The notes under the pieces are model-generated. The model was not told where the DNA came from. It ran no database searches and worked only from the letters and a program-made list of their open reading frames with translations. Below are positions 26,239 through 35,114 of a stretch of 64,000 bases of DNA, piece after piece. A program made the position numbers and the translations under genes. Every line of letters starts with the position of its first letter. Within the stretch, counting starts at the first letter, position 1. The DNA comes from Flavisolibacter ginsenosidimutans (GTDB lineage: Bacteria; Bacteroidota; Bacteroidia; Chitinophagales; Chitinophagaceae), in NCBI RefSeq assembly GCF_007970805.1, contig NZ_CP042433.1, positions 1,612,001 to 1,676,000 on the forward strand, read 5' to 3'.

Positions 26239-27363
26239 TCATGCGCTCTGCAACGAAGGCTCTATGACTGAAGCCGGTTTTGCATCTCGTCGGTCGTAAT
26301 CAAAGTACTGTTTCAAACGAAGCAATGGTTTCTCAACGTACTTCCATGAAACTGCACAGACACACAAAAGCACAAGAAACTTGATCAATAAATAAGTCAG
26401 GTAATGCGCCGTCGTTGCAGGATTCTTTGCGGGGCCAAATAGTTTGTTTAATAAATGTTCGGTTTGTGCGCCAACAAAAATGTGATAGAGGTACAAGCCA
26501 TAACTTATTTTTCCGATTGCTGCCATTGGTTTAGATGACAACAAAGAAGTAAAAAAAATACGCTTGCTTTTATTCGATACAATAAAACTGATCAACCAAA
26601 ATCCGATAATAGAGTGAAACAACCGCGTCTGATGCAAAATCAACGCTGACCCTGGGAAGCCAAGCAGCAAAATAGAACTAACGACAGCCACTGCGGCAAA
26701 GATGGGCTGCAATCTTTGAAGCAACGCAGGGCGATAAAGACAGAGCCACGCCAGCAAAGCGCCGAGCCCTAAACTATCAAAACAAGTAAAGACAAAGAGA
26801 TAACCCAAATCGTAATTAGAGGAAAACATGCGGCAAGTAACACTCAACGCGATAAAGAGAAGGATGCAGGAAAGAGTGAATTTTCGCGGCAGGTAAACCA
26901 TGAGCCATGGCCATATAAGGTAGAATTGCTCTTCTACTGCCAGTGACCAGAAATGTCCTGTATTGGCAGGCCATTCCCCGATAGAATAGACGTAAAAGTT
27001 GGACGTGTAAGTAAGCGCAGTAACAATCTGGTTTCGGACAAGTTCCAGATGAAGTGGATACTGAAAAGCAATCATCAGAAAAATAAGAAGGTAATAAATA
27101 GGAAAAATGCGCAATGCCCTGCGCAAATAAAAATTCCACATCAGCTTTTTGTATGAAGCTTTTTTGGCTGCGGCCCTATCCCGGTGCTGAAATAAAATGG
27201 TAGAAATAAGGAACCCGCTTAACACAAAAAAAAGGTTCACACCAAGTCGGCCTGCCTGTACATAGTATAACCAATTGTAAGAATCTATCCAATGAGCAGA
27301 TATGACCAGTAAAACTGCAATTGCTCTTAAGCCGTCAAGTGGTTTGATGTAGGTCATATGCAT
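26239..27363 (-). CDS. Acyltransferase family 3 (OafA/YrhL-like) membrane protein
   Basis: A 374-residue polytopic membrane acyltransferase, probably O-acetylating a surface sugar. The N-terminus TYIKPLDGLRAIAVLLVISAHW has the family's Arg and His, followed by VNLFFVLSGFLIS and, further on, WSLAVEEQFYLIWPW. About ten membrane helices follow, ending with SWKYVEKPLLRLK. The start may be either of the ATG codons at 27363 and 27357. The donor is likely acetyl-CoA by family knowledge. The gene stands alone. Confidence 0.9.
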   Translation of the reverse strand: MHMTYIKPLDGLRAIAVLLVISAHWIDSYNWLYYVQAGRLGVNLFFVLSGFLISTILFQHRDRAAAKKASYKKLMWNFYLRRALRIFPIYYLLIFLMIAFQYPLHLELVRNQIVTALTYTSNFYVYSIGEWPANTGHFWSLAVEEQFYLIWPWLMVYLPRKFTLSCILLFIALSVTCRMFSSNYDLGYLFVFTCFDSLGLGALLAWLCLYRPALLQRLQPIFAAVAVVSSILLLGFPGSALILHQTRLFHSIIGFWLISFIVSNKSKRIFFTSLLSSKPMAAIGKISYGLYLYHIFVGAQTEHLLNKLFGPAKNPATTAHYLTYLLIKFLVLLCVCAVSWKYVEKPLLRLKQYFDYDRRDAKPASVIEPSLQSA

Positions 27364-27489
27364 TCAGTTTTGGTGTTTAGCGATACCCTTTCTTTCGTCA
27401 GCAATAACGACGTTTACCTGGAATCACCGGTTTCAACCCACGCCAAATATCGGTAACAGCGCACACTTTACAGCAATGAGTGCGGGTTT

Positions 27490-27670
27490 TTATGCAAGTT
27501 CCCTCATCAAATCTTCACATACGCCGGTTGACACTTTGGAGGCTTTCTTCGGCCTCAATTCGTCTTTCATCGGCAATTGTGCAAACAAATCTTTTGCGCC
27601 GGTTGTAAAGAAGTGAATGAAATCCTTTTTCGCAGAATTATCTTTTGATACGTTTACTTTTTGCGGTCAT
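27490..27670 (-). pseudogene. Small ORF interrupted by one extra base
   Basis: On the minus strand an ATG at 27670 opens a frame that stops after ten codons. If one A is removed from the five-A run (plus-strand T at 27658-27662), the frame runs on for 59 residues to a TAA at 27490. The joined protein is charged and soluble, with phrases KKDFIHFFTTGAKDLFAQLP and KASKVSTGVCEDLMRELA that look like real protein rather than chance. No ATG, GTG or TTG is available near the N-terminus in the long frame. This is either a sequencing or assembly error, a recent frameshift, or a slippage site. I do not recognise the family. Confidence 0.5.
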
Positions 27671-27679
27671 GCCTAAGAA

Positions 27680-27708
27680 TAAAAATCCCCCGGTCTTGGC
27701 GGGGGATC
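27680..27708 (-). terminator. Intrinsic terminator after the small membrane protein gene
   Basis: On the minus strand a strong stem (atccccc / gggggat) is followed by five T. It lies just after the stop of the 60-residue protein and just before the small frameshifted ORF. Confidence 0.85.
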
Positions 27709-27711
27709 AAA

Positions 27712-27894
27712 TTACATCGCGTCTGCAAATTCTTCCTGCTTCTTACCAAAGCGGTCTTTTACTTTGCTCAAAGCATCATCGGCCTTGTCCTTTAAATCAT
27801 CAACCGTTTCTTTAAAGCTTTCCGAATCGTAGATGTAGTAAACAACACCGGCTACGGCGGCGCAAACCAGGGCGCCCAACAATATTTTTTTCAT
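27712..27894 (-). CDS. Small YtxH-like membrane protein
   Basis: A 60-residue protein with one N-terminal membrane helix (KKILLGALVCAAVAGVVYYIY) and a charged amphipathic tail (ETVDDLKDKADDALSKVKDRFGKK). The layout resembles YtxH-type stress-related small proteins, where a membrane anchor carries a helical tail. A terminator follows. The specific function is unknown; the reading frame is convincing because of its composition and the flanking terminator. Confidence 0.7.
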   Translation of the reverse strand: MKKILLGALVCAAVAGVVYYIYDSESFKETVDDLKDKADDALSKVKDRFGKKQEEFADAM

Positions 27895-27988
27895 GCTTAA
27901 GGGTTTTGAAAGGTGAACAATTTTGAATGAACCTCACTATTAAGGTACTCTATTTTTATAAAAATCCGTGCCAAGAGAGGAAATTGGT

Positions 27989-28034
27989 ATATTGGGATAT
28001 TGAGGTGGCCGTCGCAAACAAAATATCCCAATAT
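27989..28034. repeat. Perfect 13-bp inverted repeat at the end of a gene
   Basis: atattgggatatt at 27989-28001 and its exact complement aatatcccaatat at 28022-28034, 20 bases apart. The right arm touches the stop codon of the next minus-strand gene, so the structure lies at the 3' end of that mRNA. Confidence 0.75.
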
Positions 28035-28510
28035 CATTCACTCAACCGCTCCAGGCCGCGGCGATAATCGTATTGCAGGTCTTCGTGCATTGTTTCCAGT
28101 GCGGCTTTTATTTTTTTCAGTTGCGCAGCGTACAACATAGCCAGGGCACCGGTTTTTTGCCACGACGATTTGAGGCCTTTAAAGGCCGTGCAAAAATGAA
28201 GCAGCACTTCTACTTCTACGGTTTTGTTGCCGGCGTATCGAACGTATTTGTTCGCGATGCGCAAAATCTTTCGCAGACCTTTTTTTGCAATGTAATAGCT
28301 GTCCTTGTTCAGTGCGGCAAAACCTTCGTCTATTTCTTCGTTCACGCCTTGAATAAAGACCGGCAGGTCGTCGGCTTCAAACAACAAGAACGTAAGCAGT
28401 TCCTTGTTTTCTTTTTTGTAACGAACGAGGCGCAGGCAAAGTTCCATCAGCTCTTTCTCGTCCTTTTCTTTCAGGGCTGCTTTGATTTCTTGTACCGATG
28501 CGGCTTTCAT
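28034..28510 (-). CDS. Hypothetical helical protein
   Basis: A 158-residue, all-helical, charged cytoplasmic protein with no signal peptide or membrane helix. It starts MKAASVQEIKAALKEKDEKELMELCLRLVRYKKENKELLTF and ends with HEDLQYDYRRGLERLSE. I do not recognise the family. The pattern of repeated Leu-Lys helices suggests a helical-repeat or adaptor-like protein. It lies 73 bases after rfbD on the same strand's upstream side, so read-through from the sugar cluster is possible. Confidence 0.75.
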   Translation of the reverse strand: MKAASVQEIKAALKEKDEKELMELCLRLVRYKKENKELLTFLLFEADDLPVFIQGVNEEIDEGFAALNKDSYYIAKKGLRKILRIANKYVRYAGNKTVEVEVLLHFCTAFKGLKSSWQKTGALAMLYAAQLKKIKAALETMHEDLQYDYRRGLERLSE

Positions 28511-28583
28511 TTGACAAAGAAATTCTTTTGCGATAACGGAAGGGAAATAGTGAGCCAGTGCGTTCGTCTGACTGTTTGCAAAG

Positions 28584-29459
28584 CTATTGGACGGACGCCG
28601 ATAACTTTTGAACGCAACGCCGTAAACTTTCCTTCCAATCTCTTAAAACAATGCCGTATTGCTTTTGAACCTTCTCTTTGCTCATCACCGAATAAAGCGG
28701 CCGTTTGGCGGGAGTAGGAAAAGAATCGGTTGTGGTAGGCTGAACAACACAGTTTGTATGGATCTGCGCCGCAATTTCTTTTGCAAAATCAAACCAGGTA
28801 ATTACACCTTCGTTGCTGAAATGATAAATGCCCGGTTGCCAGTTTGGTGATTGAACAATTTGCAAAACGGCTTCGGCCAAATCCGCCGCATAGGTTGGTG
28901 AGCCCCATTGATCAGCCACCACATTAATCCTTTCTTTTTCGTTCATCAGGCGCATCATGGTTTTCACGAAATTTTTTCCGTAAAAAGAATAGACCCACGA
29001 GGTGCGAATGATGATGGCAGCAGGATTGTTTTGCAAGGCCGCTTCTTCGCCCGCCCGTTTGCTTTCGCCGTAAACGTTAATGGGGTTAACGGCATCGTCT
29101 TCTTTCAATGGCGTTTTTCTCGTGCCATCGAAAACGTAATCGGTAGAGATGTGAATGAATTTTATGCCGTACTGTGCACAGGCCTTTGCCAGTGTGCCAA
29201 CCGCCTTCGCATTAATCTGAAACGCTTCTTCTTTTTCCGATTCTGCTTTGTCAACAGCCGTGTAAGCCGCGCAGTTAATCACGAAAGAAGGCTTGTGCCT
29301 TTCAATCGTTTTTGCAATGGCGTGGTCGTCGTTCAACGAAAGTTCGGATCGGGTAAGAAAAACAAAATTATAAGCTGTGAATTGTGCAGAAAGGTATTTC
29401 AGTTCGCTTCCCAATTGACCGTTGCTGCCCGTAACGAGAATGGTTTGTTTATCCGCCAT
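28584..29459 (-). CDS. rfbD: dTDP-4-dehydrorhamnose reductase
   Basis: A 291-residue extended-SDR enzyme for the last step of dTDP-L-rhamnose synthesis, with NADPH. The N-terminus has TILVTGSNGQLGSELKYL with the cofactor loop. Further on are FVINCAAYTAVDKAESE, FIHISTDYVFDGT, the catalytic YGESKRAGE (Tyr-x-x-x-Lys), and AAIIIRTSWVYS. The start at ATG 29459 shares one base with the TAA stop of rfbC (TAATG), so translation is coupled. The rfbA and rfbB genes for the earlier steps are not in the window. Confidence 0.95.
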   Translation of the reverse strand: MADKQTILVTGSNGQLGSELKYLSAQFTAYNFVFLTRSELSLNDDHAIAKTIERHKPSFVINCAAYTAVDKAESEKEEAFQINAKAVGTLAKACAQYGIKFIHISTDYVFDGTRKTPLKEDDAVNPINVYGESKRAGEEAALQNNPAAIIIRTSWVYSFYGKNFVKTMMRLMNEKERINVVADQWGSPTYAADLAEAVLQIVQSPNWQPGIYHFSNEGVITWFDFAKEIAAQIHTNCVVQPTTTDSFPTPAKRPLYSVMSKEKVQKQYGIVLRDWKESLRRCVQKLSASVQ

Positions 29460-30037
29460 TAGACAACGGCCTTTGCTTTTGCTTCGTAAACAAAATTGTT
29501 TTGACAATCGGCAAGAAGCGGCAGATCGAAGTCTTTTTGGTTCAGCACCAATTCATCAAAAGGCAAACCCCAATCAATGTTGAGTGCAGGATCATCGAAG
29601 CGGATGCCGCCTTCAGCTTCCTTGTTCCAAAAAGCATCACACTTGTACATCACAGTCGCTGTTTCGCTCAACACGCAAAAGCCGTGGGCAAAACCAGCCG
29701 GTACAAACAATTGCTTTTTGTTGTCGGCTGTCAAATCAATCGAGAACGTTTGGCCGTACGTTGCTGAGCCGGTGCGAATATCCACCACCACGTCGCGAAT
29801 GGCACCGTTAATGGCCCGGATTAACTTGGATTGAGCGTGAGGGTTCAACTGGTAATGTAAGCCACGGATAACGCCGTGTTTCGAATACGATTGGTTGTCC
29901 TGAACAAACGTAATGTCGAGGCCTATATCGCGAAAAGCTTTCTCGCTGTAAGATTCAAAAAAATAGCCGCGTTCGTCTTCAAAAACCCGGGGTTCAAAAA
30001 CGTACAAATCAGGAATGGATGTTGGATAAAACGGCAT
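29459..30037 (-). CDS. rfbC: dTDP-4-dehydrorhamnose 3,5-epimerase
   Basis: A 192-residue cupin-fold epimerase of the dTDP-rhamnose pathway. Visible motifs are FEDERGYFFESYSE, the catalytic-His region VIRGLHYQ, VVVDIR, and VPAGFAHGF, followed by the Tyr in TVMYKCDAFW. The start at ATG 30037 is preceded by GGAG at good spacing, a rare visible ribosome-binding site here. It follows the upstream dehydrogenase by two bases and is coupled to rfbD. Confidence 0.95.
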   Translation of the reverse strand: MPFYPTSIPDLYVFEPRVFEDERGYFFESYSEKAFRDIGLDITFVQDNQSYSKHGVIRGLHYQLNPHAQSKLIRAINGAIRDVVVDIRTGSATYGQTFSIDLTADNKKQLFVPAGFAHGFCVLSETATVMYKCDAFWNKEAEGGIRFDDPALNIDWGLPFDELVLNQKDFDLPLLADCQNNFVYEAKAKAVV

Positions 30038-30039
30038 AA

Positions 30040-31329
30040 TTAAAAGCTCCAATAATTTCGATTAGTGATCTTGTTGCGATAGATGCCTTTCAAGTCGGCA
30101 ATCATGGCGTGAGGTTTGGTGATGGAAGAAAAATAAGCTTCGTCCAAATCGGCATACGGCTCGTGGCAAACGGTAATGATAACGGCATCGTAGTCGCAGC
30201 CTGCTTTCTCCGTAAGCCCGAAACCATACTCGTGCTGTAGTTCTTCGCTGTCGGCATGTGGGTCAATGACATCTACGTTCACGTAAAATTCCTTCAATTC
30301 TTTCACCACATCCGCCACTTTCGAATTGCGGATGTCACTCACGTTTTCCTTAAATGTGGCGCCCATAACCAGCACCTTAGCGCTCTTTACATCAGCAACG
30401 TTGCTAATGATGTGCCGCACCACTTTTCGGGCCACGTACACGCTCATGTTGTCGTTCGTATAGCGTCCGGCAAGAATTACTTTTGAGTTATATCCAAGTT
30501 CACTTGCCTTATACGTTAAGTAGTAAGGATCAACGCCAATGCAGTGACCGCCCACCAGGCCCGGACTGAATTTCAAAAAGTTCCATTTAGTTCCCGCGGC
30601 TTCCAACACTTCGTAGGTGTTAATGTTCATTTTGTCGAAGATGATGGAAAGCTCATTCATCAAGGCAATGTTCAAATCGCGTTGGGTATTTTCAATAATT
30701 TTTGCGGCTTCGGCAACCTTGATTGAGGAGGCGCGATGCACACCAGCATCCACCACCAATTCATAGGTCTTTGCAATTTCTTCCAGCGATTCTTCGTCGC
30801 AGCCCGAAACCACTTTTACCACAGAACGTAGCGTGTGCTTTTTATCGCCTGGGTTGATGCGTTCAGGCGAATAACCCAATTTGAAATCAGTGCAATTCTT
30901 CAAGCCCGATAATTTTTCAATAATCGGCAGACAGTCCTCTTCAGTGCAGCCCGGGTAGACAGTGGATTCAAACACTACGTAGTCGCCTTTCTTTATCACC
31001 TTGCCAATGGTTTCCGACGCTTTCTTTACAGGCTTTAAATCGGGAACGTTGTGTTCGTCAACGGGAGTAGGTACGGCAACGACAAAAAATTTTGCCCCGC
31101 GCAGCACGTCCAGGCAGGAAGTAAATTCTATATCGCAACCTTCAAAGGCTTCTTTTGTTAATTCGTTGCTTGGATCAACGCCGTTGCGCATCATCTCAAT
31201 GCGTTTCTCGCTGATATCAAAACCGATAACGGGAATTTTACGGGCAAATTCTAAGGCAATGGGCAAACCGACGTAACCCAAACCGATAACGGCTAACTTT
31301 TCTTTTTTCGCAACAAGGTCTTGGTACAT
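30040..31329 (-). CDS. Nucleotide sugar dehydrogenase, UDP-HexNAc type (TviB/WbpA-like)
   Basis: A 429-residue NAD-dependent dehydrogenase that oxidises C6 of a UDP-sugar. The Rossmann loop KLAVIGLGYVGLP begins at about residue 11, then VVAVPTPVDEHNVPDL, FESTVYPGCTEEDC, YSPERINPGDKKH, and the active-site Cys in GGHCIGVDPYYLTYKA. The GxxCIGVDP and SPERINPGD phrases point to the TviB/VipA/WbpO group acting on UDP-GlcNAc or UDP-GalNAc, unlike the UDP-glucose form found downstream in the same cluster. A -7 box (31347-31354) lies 17 bases before the start, so it has its own promoter. Confidence 0.9.
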   Translation of the reverse strand: MYQDLVAKKEKLAVIGLGYVGLPIALEFARKIPVIGFDISEKRIEMMRNGVDPSNELTKEAFEGCDIEFTSCLDVLRGAKFFVVAVPTPVDEHNVPDLKPVKKASETIGKVIKKGDYVVFESTVYPGCTEEDCLPIIEKLSGLKNCTDFKLGYSPERINPGDKKHTLRSVVKVVSGCDEESLEEIAKTYELVVDAGVHRASSIKVAEAAKIIENTQRDLNIALMNELSIIFDKMNINTYEVLEAAGTKWNFLKFSPGLVGGHCIGVDPYYLTYKASELGYNSKVILAGRYTNDNMSVYVARKVVRHIISNVADVKSAKVLVMGATFKENVSDIRNSKVADVVKELKEFYVNVDVIDPHADSEELQHEYGFGLTEKAGCDYDAVIITVCHEPYADLDEAYFSSITKPHAMIADLKGIYRNKITNRNYWSF

Positions 31330-31346
31330 GATTCTTTTTGAGGGGG

Positions 31347-31354
31347 CAAATATA
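31347..31354 (-). promoter_or_regulatory. -7 promoter element of the UDP-HexNAc dehydrogenase gene
   Basis: On the minus strand TATATTTG, an exact TAnnTTTG match, lies 17 bases before the ATG at 31329. Confidence 0.6.
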
Positions 31355-31385
31355 TTTGGCAATGACCAATCAGCAATCATCAAAC

Positions 31386-31440
31386 GAAAAAGCAATGGGC
31401 AATTAGCAGAAGAGACGCTCTTTTCCTAATTGCCCATTGC
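31386..31440 (-). terminator. Terminator-like long hairpin after the UDP-xylose synthase gene
   Basis: A perfect 15-bp stem (gcaatgggcaattag 31392-31406 / ctaattgcccattgc 31426-31440) with a 19-base loop that itself contains a short stem (aagag / ctctt). On the minus strand it is followed by five T. It lies 14 bases after the stop codon at 31454. Confidence 0.75.
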
Positions 31441-31453
31441 CGTTGCTGTTTGA

Positions 31454-32434
31454 TCACTTTACGCTGTAAAATTCTTTCGGACTTTTCACCCATTCTTCGG
31501 GCGGCAGCGAACGGAAATATTCGTAGGTTCTTTGCAAACCTTCTTCGCGGCTCACTTTCGGTTCCCAGTTGAGCAGAGTACGGGCCTTTGTAATGTCCGG
31601 TTGACGTTGCTTTGGATCGTCCTTGGGCAAGGGCTTATACGTAATTTTGCCGGTGTGCCCGGTAAGGTCTAAAATCTCTTCGCTTAAGTCGCGCAAGGAA
31701 ATTTCGGATGGATTACCAATGTTTACCGGAAGCGTGTAACCGCTTAACAACAAACGGTAAATGCCCTCGATCAAATCATCTACGTAACAAAAAGAACGGG
31801 TTTGCGAACCGTCGCCAAAAAGCACAATGTCTTCGCCGCGCAAAGCCTGGCCAAAGAAAGCGGGTAAGGCTCTGCCGTCGTTAAGTCTCATGCGCGGACC
31901 ATAGGTGTTAAAAATGCGCACGATGCGAATGTCCACATTATGGTAAGTATGATAGGCCATTGTGATAGACTCCATGTAACGCTTGGCCTCGTCGTAAACA
32001 CCACGCGGGCCAATGGGGTTTACGTTGCCCCAATATTCTTCAGTTTGCGGATGCACCAGCGGATCACCGTAAACTTCCGATGTAGAAGCAATCAGCATAG
32101 TAGCACCTTTCGCCTTGGCCAAACCCAAACAATTGTGCGTTCCCATTGCCCCAACTTTCAGGGTTTGAATGGGAATTTTCAAATAGTCAATCGGGCTTGC
32201 GGGCGAAGCAAAATGCAGGATGTAATCAAGCTTTCCCGGGATGTGAATAAACTTGGTAATGTCGTGATTGTAGTAAGTAAACTCTTTAAGAGGGAACAAG
32301 TGCTCAATGTTGCGAAGGTCACCCGTGATGAGGTTGTCCATGGCAATTACCTCGTAGCCTTCGTTAATAAAACGGTCACACAAGTGAGAACCTAAAAAGC
32401 CGGCCCCGCCTGTTATTAAGATTCTTTTTTTCAT
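31454..32434 (-). CDS. UDP-glucuronate decarboxylase (UDP-xylose synthase)
   Basis: A 326-residue extended SDR. The cofactor loop is [14 protein letters not shown]. Family-specific stretches are [63 protein letters not shown] (Tyr-x-x-x-Lys) and [13 protein letters not shown]. These phrases are near-diagnostic for UXS, which turns UDP-glucuronate into UDP-xylose. It lies directly downstream of the UDP-glucose dehydrogenase, which makes its substrate. The start is set at ATG 32434; a hairpin lies between the two genes. Confidence 0.94.
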   Translation of the reverse strand: MKKRILITGGAGFLGSHLCDRFINEGYEVIAMDNLITGDLRNIEHLFPLKEFTYYNHDITKFIHIPGKLDYILHFASPASPIDYLKIPIQTLKVGAMGTHNCLGLAKAKGATMLIASTSEVYGDPLVHPQTEEYWGNVNPIGPRGVYDEAKRYMESITMAYHTYHNVDIRIVRIFNTYGPRMRLNDGRALPAFFGQALRGEDIVLFGDGSQTRSFCYVDDLIEGIYRLLLSGYTLPVNIGNPSEISLRDLSEEILDLTGHTGKITYKPLPKDDPKQRQPDITKARTLLNWEPKVSREEGLQRTYEYFRSLPPEEWVKSPKEFYSVK

Positions 32435-32471
32435 GCAAAATTTTTTATGGCATTTGTCAGCGGTACAAGTT

Positions 32472-32498
32472 GAAGCCAGAAGTCTTCCTTCTGGCTTC
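32472..32498. repeat. Hairpin between UDP-glucose dehydrogenase and UDP-xylose synthase genes
   Basis: A perfect 11-bp inverted repeat (gaagccagaag / cttctggcttc) with a five-base loop. No T-run follows on the minus strand, so it may be an mRNA-stability or processing hairpin rather than a terminator. Confidence 0.75.
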
Positions 32499-32505
32499 GT
32501 CATTT

Positions 32506-33831
32506 TTATACAAGCTTAGGTTGATTTACCAGTGGCCGGCCAATGCTTTCGTAGTGGAAGCCTTTCTTTTCCATTTGCTCGATGTCGAACAAATTACGGC
32601 CGTCAAAAACAACCGTGTCTTTCATGGCTTCGAGAATTTTGTCGAAGTCGGGTGTTCTGAACTCGTTCCACTCGGTAGCAATGATTAACGCATCGGCATT
32701 TTGAAGGCAATCGTATTGCGTTTCAGCAAAGACAATTTTATCGCCAACAATATTTTTTACGTTTTCCATGGCTTCCGGGTCAAATGCGGCCACGGTTGCA
32801 CCGGCTTCCAACAAAGCATTGATAATTTCTAAAGCCGGCGCTTCGCGAATGTCATCGGTGTTTGGTTTAAACGCAAGTCCCCAAATGGCGAAGTGCTTTC
32901 CTGCTAAACCGTTGTTGTAATAACGTTTGATTTTGTTGACCAGATGAACTTTTTGCCGCTTGTTAACTTCGGTAACGGCGTCTAGAATCTGGAACTCGTA
33001 AGAAACTTCTTTCGCAGAAAATACCAGCGCCTGCACGTCTTTGGGGAAACAACTACCGCCGTAACCAATGCCGGGGAAAAGAAAGCGTTTGCCGATCCGG
33101 TCGTCGCTGCCAATACCGCGACGCACCATGTCCACGTCGGCGCCAAGACGTTCACAAAGCTGTGCAATCTCGTTCATGAACGAAATCTTCGTTGCCAGAA
33201 ATGCGTTCGCCGCATATTTGGTCAACTCCGCCGAACGCTCGTCCATAAAAATAATGGGATTGCCCTGGCGAACGTAGGGTGCATATAGTTCAGTGAGTAG
33301 TTTTTGTGCTCTTTCCGAAGTCGTACCAATCACAATGCGGTCGGGCTTCATAAAGTCCTCAACCGCCACGCCTTCGCGCAAAAATTCGGGATTGGAAACC
33401 ACGTCAAATTCACCGTCATAATTCTTTGCGACGGCAGCCTGCACTTTTTCGGCAGTGCCTACTGGAACGGTGCTTTTATCGATAATGACTTTATAATCGG
33501 TCAGAATTTTTCCAATGTTTTCAGCTACACCCAATACGTATTTCAAATCGGCAGAACCGTCTTCGCCGGGAGGCGTTGGCAAGGCAAGGAAAACGATTTC
33601 GCCGTGATCAATGCCTTCCTGTAAAGAAGTTGTAAAGCTCAGGCGGTCCTCTTTCAGGTTGCGTTCAAATAATTTTTCCAGGCCGGGTTCGTAAATGGGC
33701 ATAATGCCGTTGCGCAGCTTTTCTACTTTGCGCTGATCAATGTCTACGCAACAAACATGATTTCCGGTTTCCGCTAAACAAGTTCCGGTTACAAGGCCTA
33801 CATAGCCCGTTCCTACAACTGTGATTTTCAT
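32506..33831 (-). CDS. ugd: UDP-glucose 6-dehydrogenase
   Basis: A 441-residue enzyme that oxidises UDP-glucose to UDP-glucuronate with two NAD. It has the Rossmann loop [56 protein letters not shown] and the catalytic Cys261 in [10 protein letters not shown]. The length fits. The start is ATG 33831, since upstream in-frame residues are not family-like. It follows the aminotransferase gene by 22 bases and supplies UXS next to it. Confidence 0.96.
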   Translation of the reverse strand: MKITVVGTGYVGLVTGTCLAETGNHVCCVDIDQRKVEKLRNGIMPIYEPGLEKLFERNLKEDRLSFTTSLQEGIDHGEIVFLALPTPPGEDGSADLKYVLGVAENIGKILTDYKVIIDKSTVPVGTAEKVQAAVAKNYDGEFDVVSNPEFLREGVAVEDFMKPDRIVIGTTSERAQKLLTELYAPYVRQGNPIIFMDERSAELTKYAANAFLATKISFMNEIAQLCERLGADVDMVRRGIGSDDRIGKRFLFPGIGYGGSCFPKDVQALVFSAKEVSYEFQILDAVTEVNKRQKVHLVNKIKRYYNNGLAGKHFAIWGLAFKPNTDDIREAPALEIINALLEAGATVAAFDPEAMENVKNIVGDKIVFAETQYDCLQNADALIIATEWNEFRTPDFDKILEAMKDTVVFDGRNLFDIEQMEKKGFHYESIGRPLVNQPKLV

Positions 33832-33853
33832 TGAGTGTTTTTTGTTAGTTTTT

Positions 33854-34984
33854 TTATTGGTTGCAATAGTTAAGGACCTGAGACGTGATGAAGTGCAACT
33901 GTTCTTCATCAAGCTCGGTATGCATAGGAAGGGAAATTACACGTTCGGTAAGCCAGTCTGTGTTCGCTAAGTTCGTGGCCGCAGAACCAAATGCCTCAAA
34001 CATCCTTTGCCGGTGGGCAGGCACGGGATAGTAGATCATAGACGGTACGTTTCGGGCCGCAAGATAATCATGCAAGCCGTTTCTGTCAATACCCTCGAGG
34101 ATTAAAGTATATTGATGAAAAACATGACGGCAGTAACCGGCGCGGAAAGGTGTGGTTATGGCCGGATGATTTGCAAAAGCCTTATCGTAATAATCGGCTA
34201 CGCTTCTCCGTGCGTTGATGTATTCGTCAAGGTGGTTCAGTTTTATTTCAAGAACGGCGGCCTGCAGGGTATCCAAGCGACTGTTACAGCCAACCATTTC
34301 GTGATAGTAGCGAACTTTTTGTCCGTGGTTGGCAATCATGCGCAACTTTTCTGCAAGCGCATCGTCGTTGGTCATTATCGCACCGCCATCGCCGTAACCG
34401 CCGAGGTTTTTGCTCGGGAAGAACGATGTCGTGCCAATCGTTCCAATGCTGCCGGTTTTTCTCACACCGCCGTTTTTCATCGTATAATCACAACCAATTG
34501 CCTGTGCGTTGTCCTCTACCACGTATAAATTGTGAGCGGAAGCAATGCGCATAATCTCGTCCATGTTTGCCGCCTGTCCATATAGATGCACCGGCACAAT
34601 GGCTTTCGTTTTTGGCGTGATGGCTTTTTCAATGGCAGCGGGGTCAATGCAAAAAGTTTTCGGGTCCACGTCCACAAAAACCGGGGTAAGCCTTAAGAGT
34701 GCAATTACTTCGGTGGTGGCAATATAGGTAAATGAAGGCGTAATGACTTCGTCGCCGGGTTGCAGGTCAAGCGCCATCATGGCAATTTGCAAAGCGTCGG
34801 TTCCGTTGGCGCAAGGGATGACGTGTTTAGCGCCGTTGTATTGCGCTAACGCTGCGGCAAAACGTTGTACGGCAGGGCCGTTTATAAAAGCGGTGCTTTC
34901 CAGCACGCCTAAAACAGCGGCATCAATTTCTGTTTTGATTTTTTGGTACTGCTGTTTCAAGTCAACCATTTGAAGTGGACGCAT
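33854..34984 (-). CDS. DegT/DnrJ/EryC1/StrS family sugar aminotransferase
   Basis: A 376-residue PLP enzyme that transfers an amino group to a keto-sugar nucleotide. It begins MVDLKQQYQKIKTEIDAAV, then CANGTDALQIAMMALDLQPGDEVITPSFTYIAT, VVEDNAQAIG, and the PLP Lys in FFPSKNLGGYGDGG. The C-terminal part has YCRHVFHQYTLIL and the late YYPVPAHRQRMF. All are standard for the family. The first gene of the six-gene nucleotide-sugar run, it probably makes an amino-sugar precursor of a capsule or O-chain. Confidence 0.95.
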   Translation of the reverse strand: MRPLQMVDLKQQYQKIKTEIDAAVLGVLESTAFINGPAVQRFAAALAQYNGAKHVIPCANGTDALQIAMMALDLQPGDEVITPSFTYIATTEVIALLRLTPVFVDVDPKTFCIDPAAIEKAITPKTKAIVPVHLYGQAANMDEIMRIASAHNLYVVEDNAQAIGCDYTMKNGGVRKTGSIGTIGTTSFFPSKNLGGYGDGGAIMTNDDALAEKLRMIANHGQKVRYYHEMVGCNSRLDTLQAAVLEIKLNHLDEYINARRSVADYYDKAFANHPAITTPFRAGYCRHVFHQYTLILEGIDRNGLHDYLAARNVPSMIYYPVPAHRQRMFEAFGSAATNLANTDWLTERVISLPMHTELDEEQLHFITSQVLNYCNQ

Positions 34985-35038
34985 AATAAATTTTGAATTT
35001 TGAAATTTGGAATTTGGCTTCAAGATCCAAATTCCAAG
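34985..35038. repeat. AT-rich imperfect repeat upstream of the aminotransferase gene
   Basis: Repeated words of the type ttgaaatttgg / ttgaattttg, followed by a reverse copy ccaaattcc. It fills the leader of the aminotransferase gene. Confidence 0.55.
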
Positions 35039-35089
35039 ATTGTTTTTGGCGGTCGCAAAAATAGGGAAACTGCTTTGGACACCGGGTTT

Positions 35090-35097
35090 TAGATTTG
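35090..35097 (+). promoter_or_regulatory. -7 promoter element of waaA
   Basis: TAGATTTG matches TAnnTTTG and lies 17 bases before the TTG start at 35115. Confidence 0.5.
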
Positions 35098-35114
35098 CCG
35101 CCTAAAGCCCGAAT

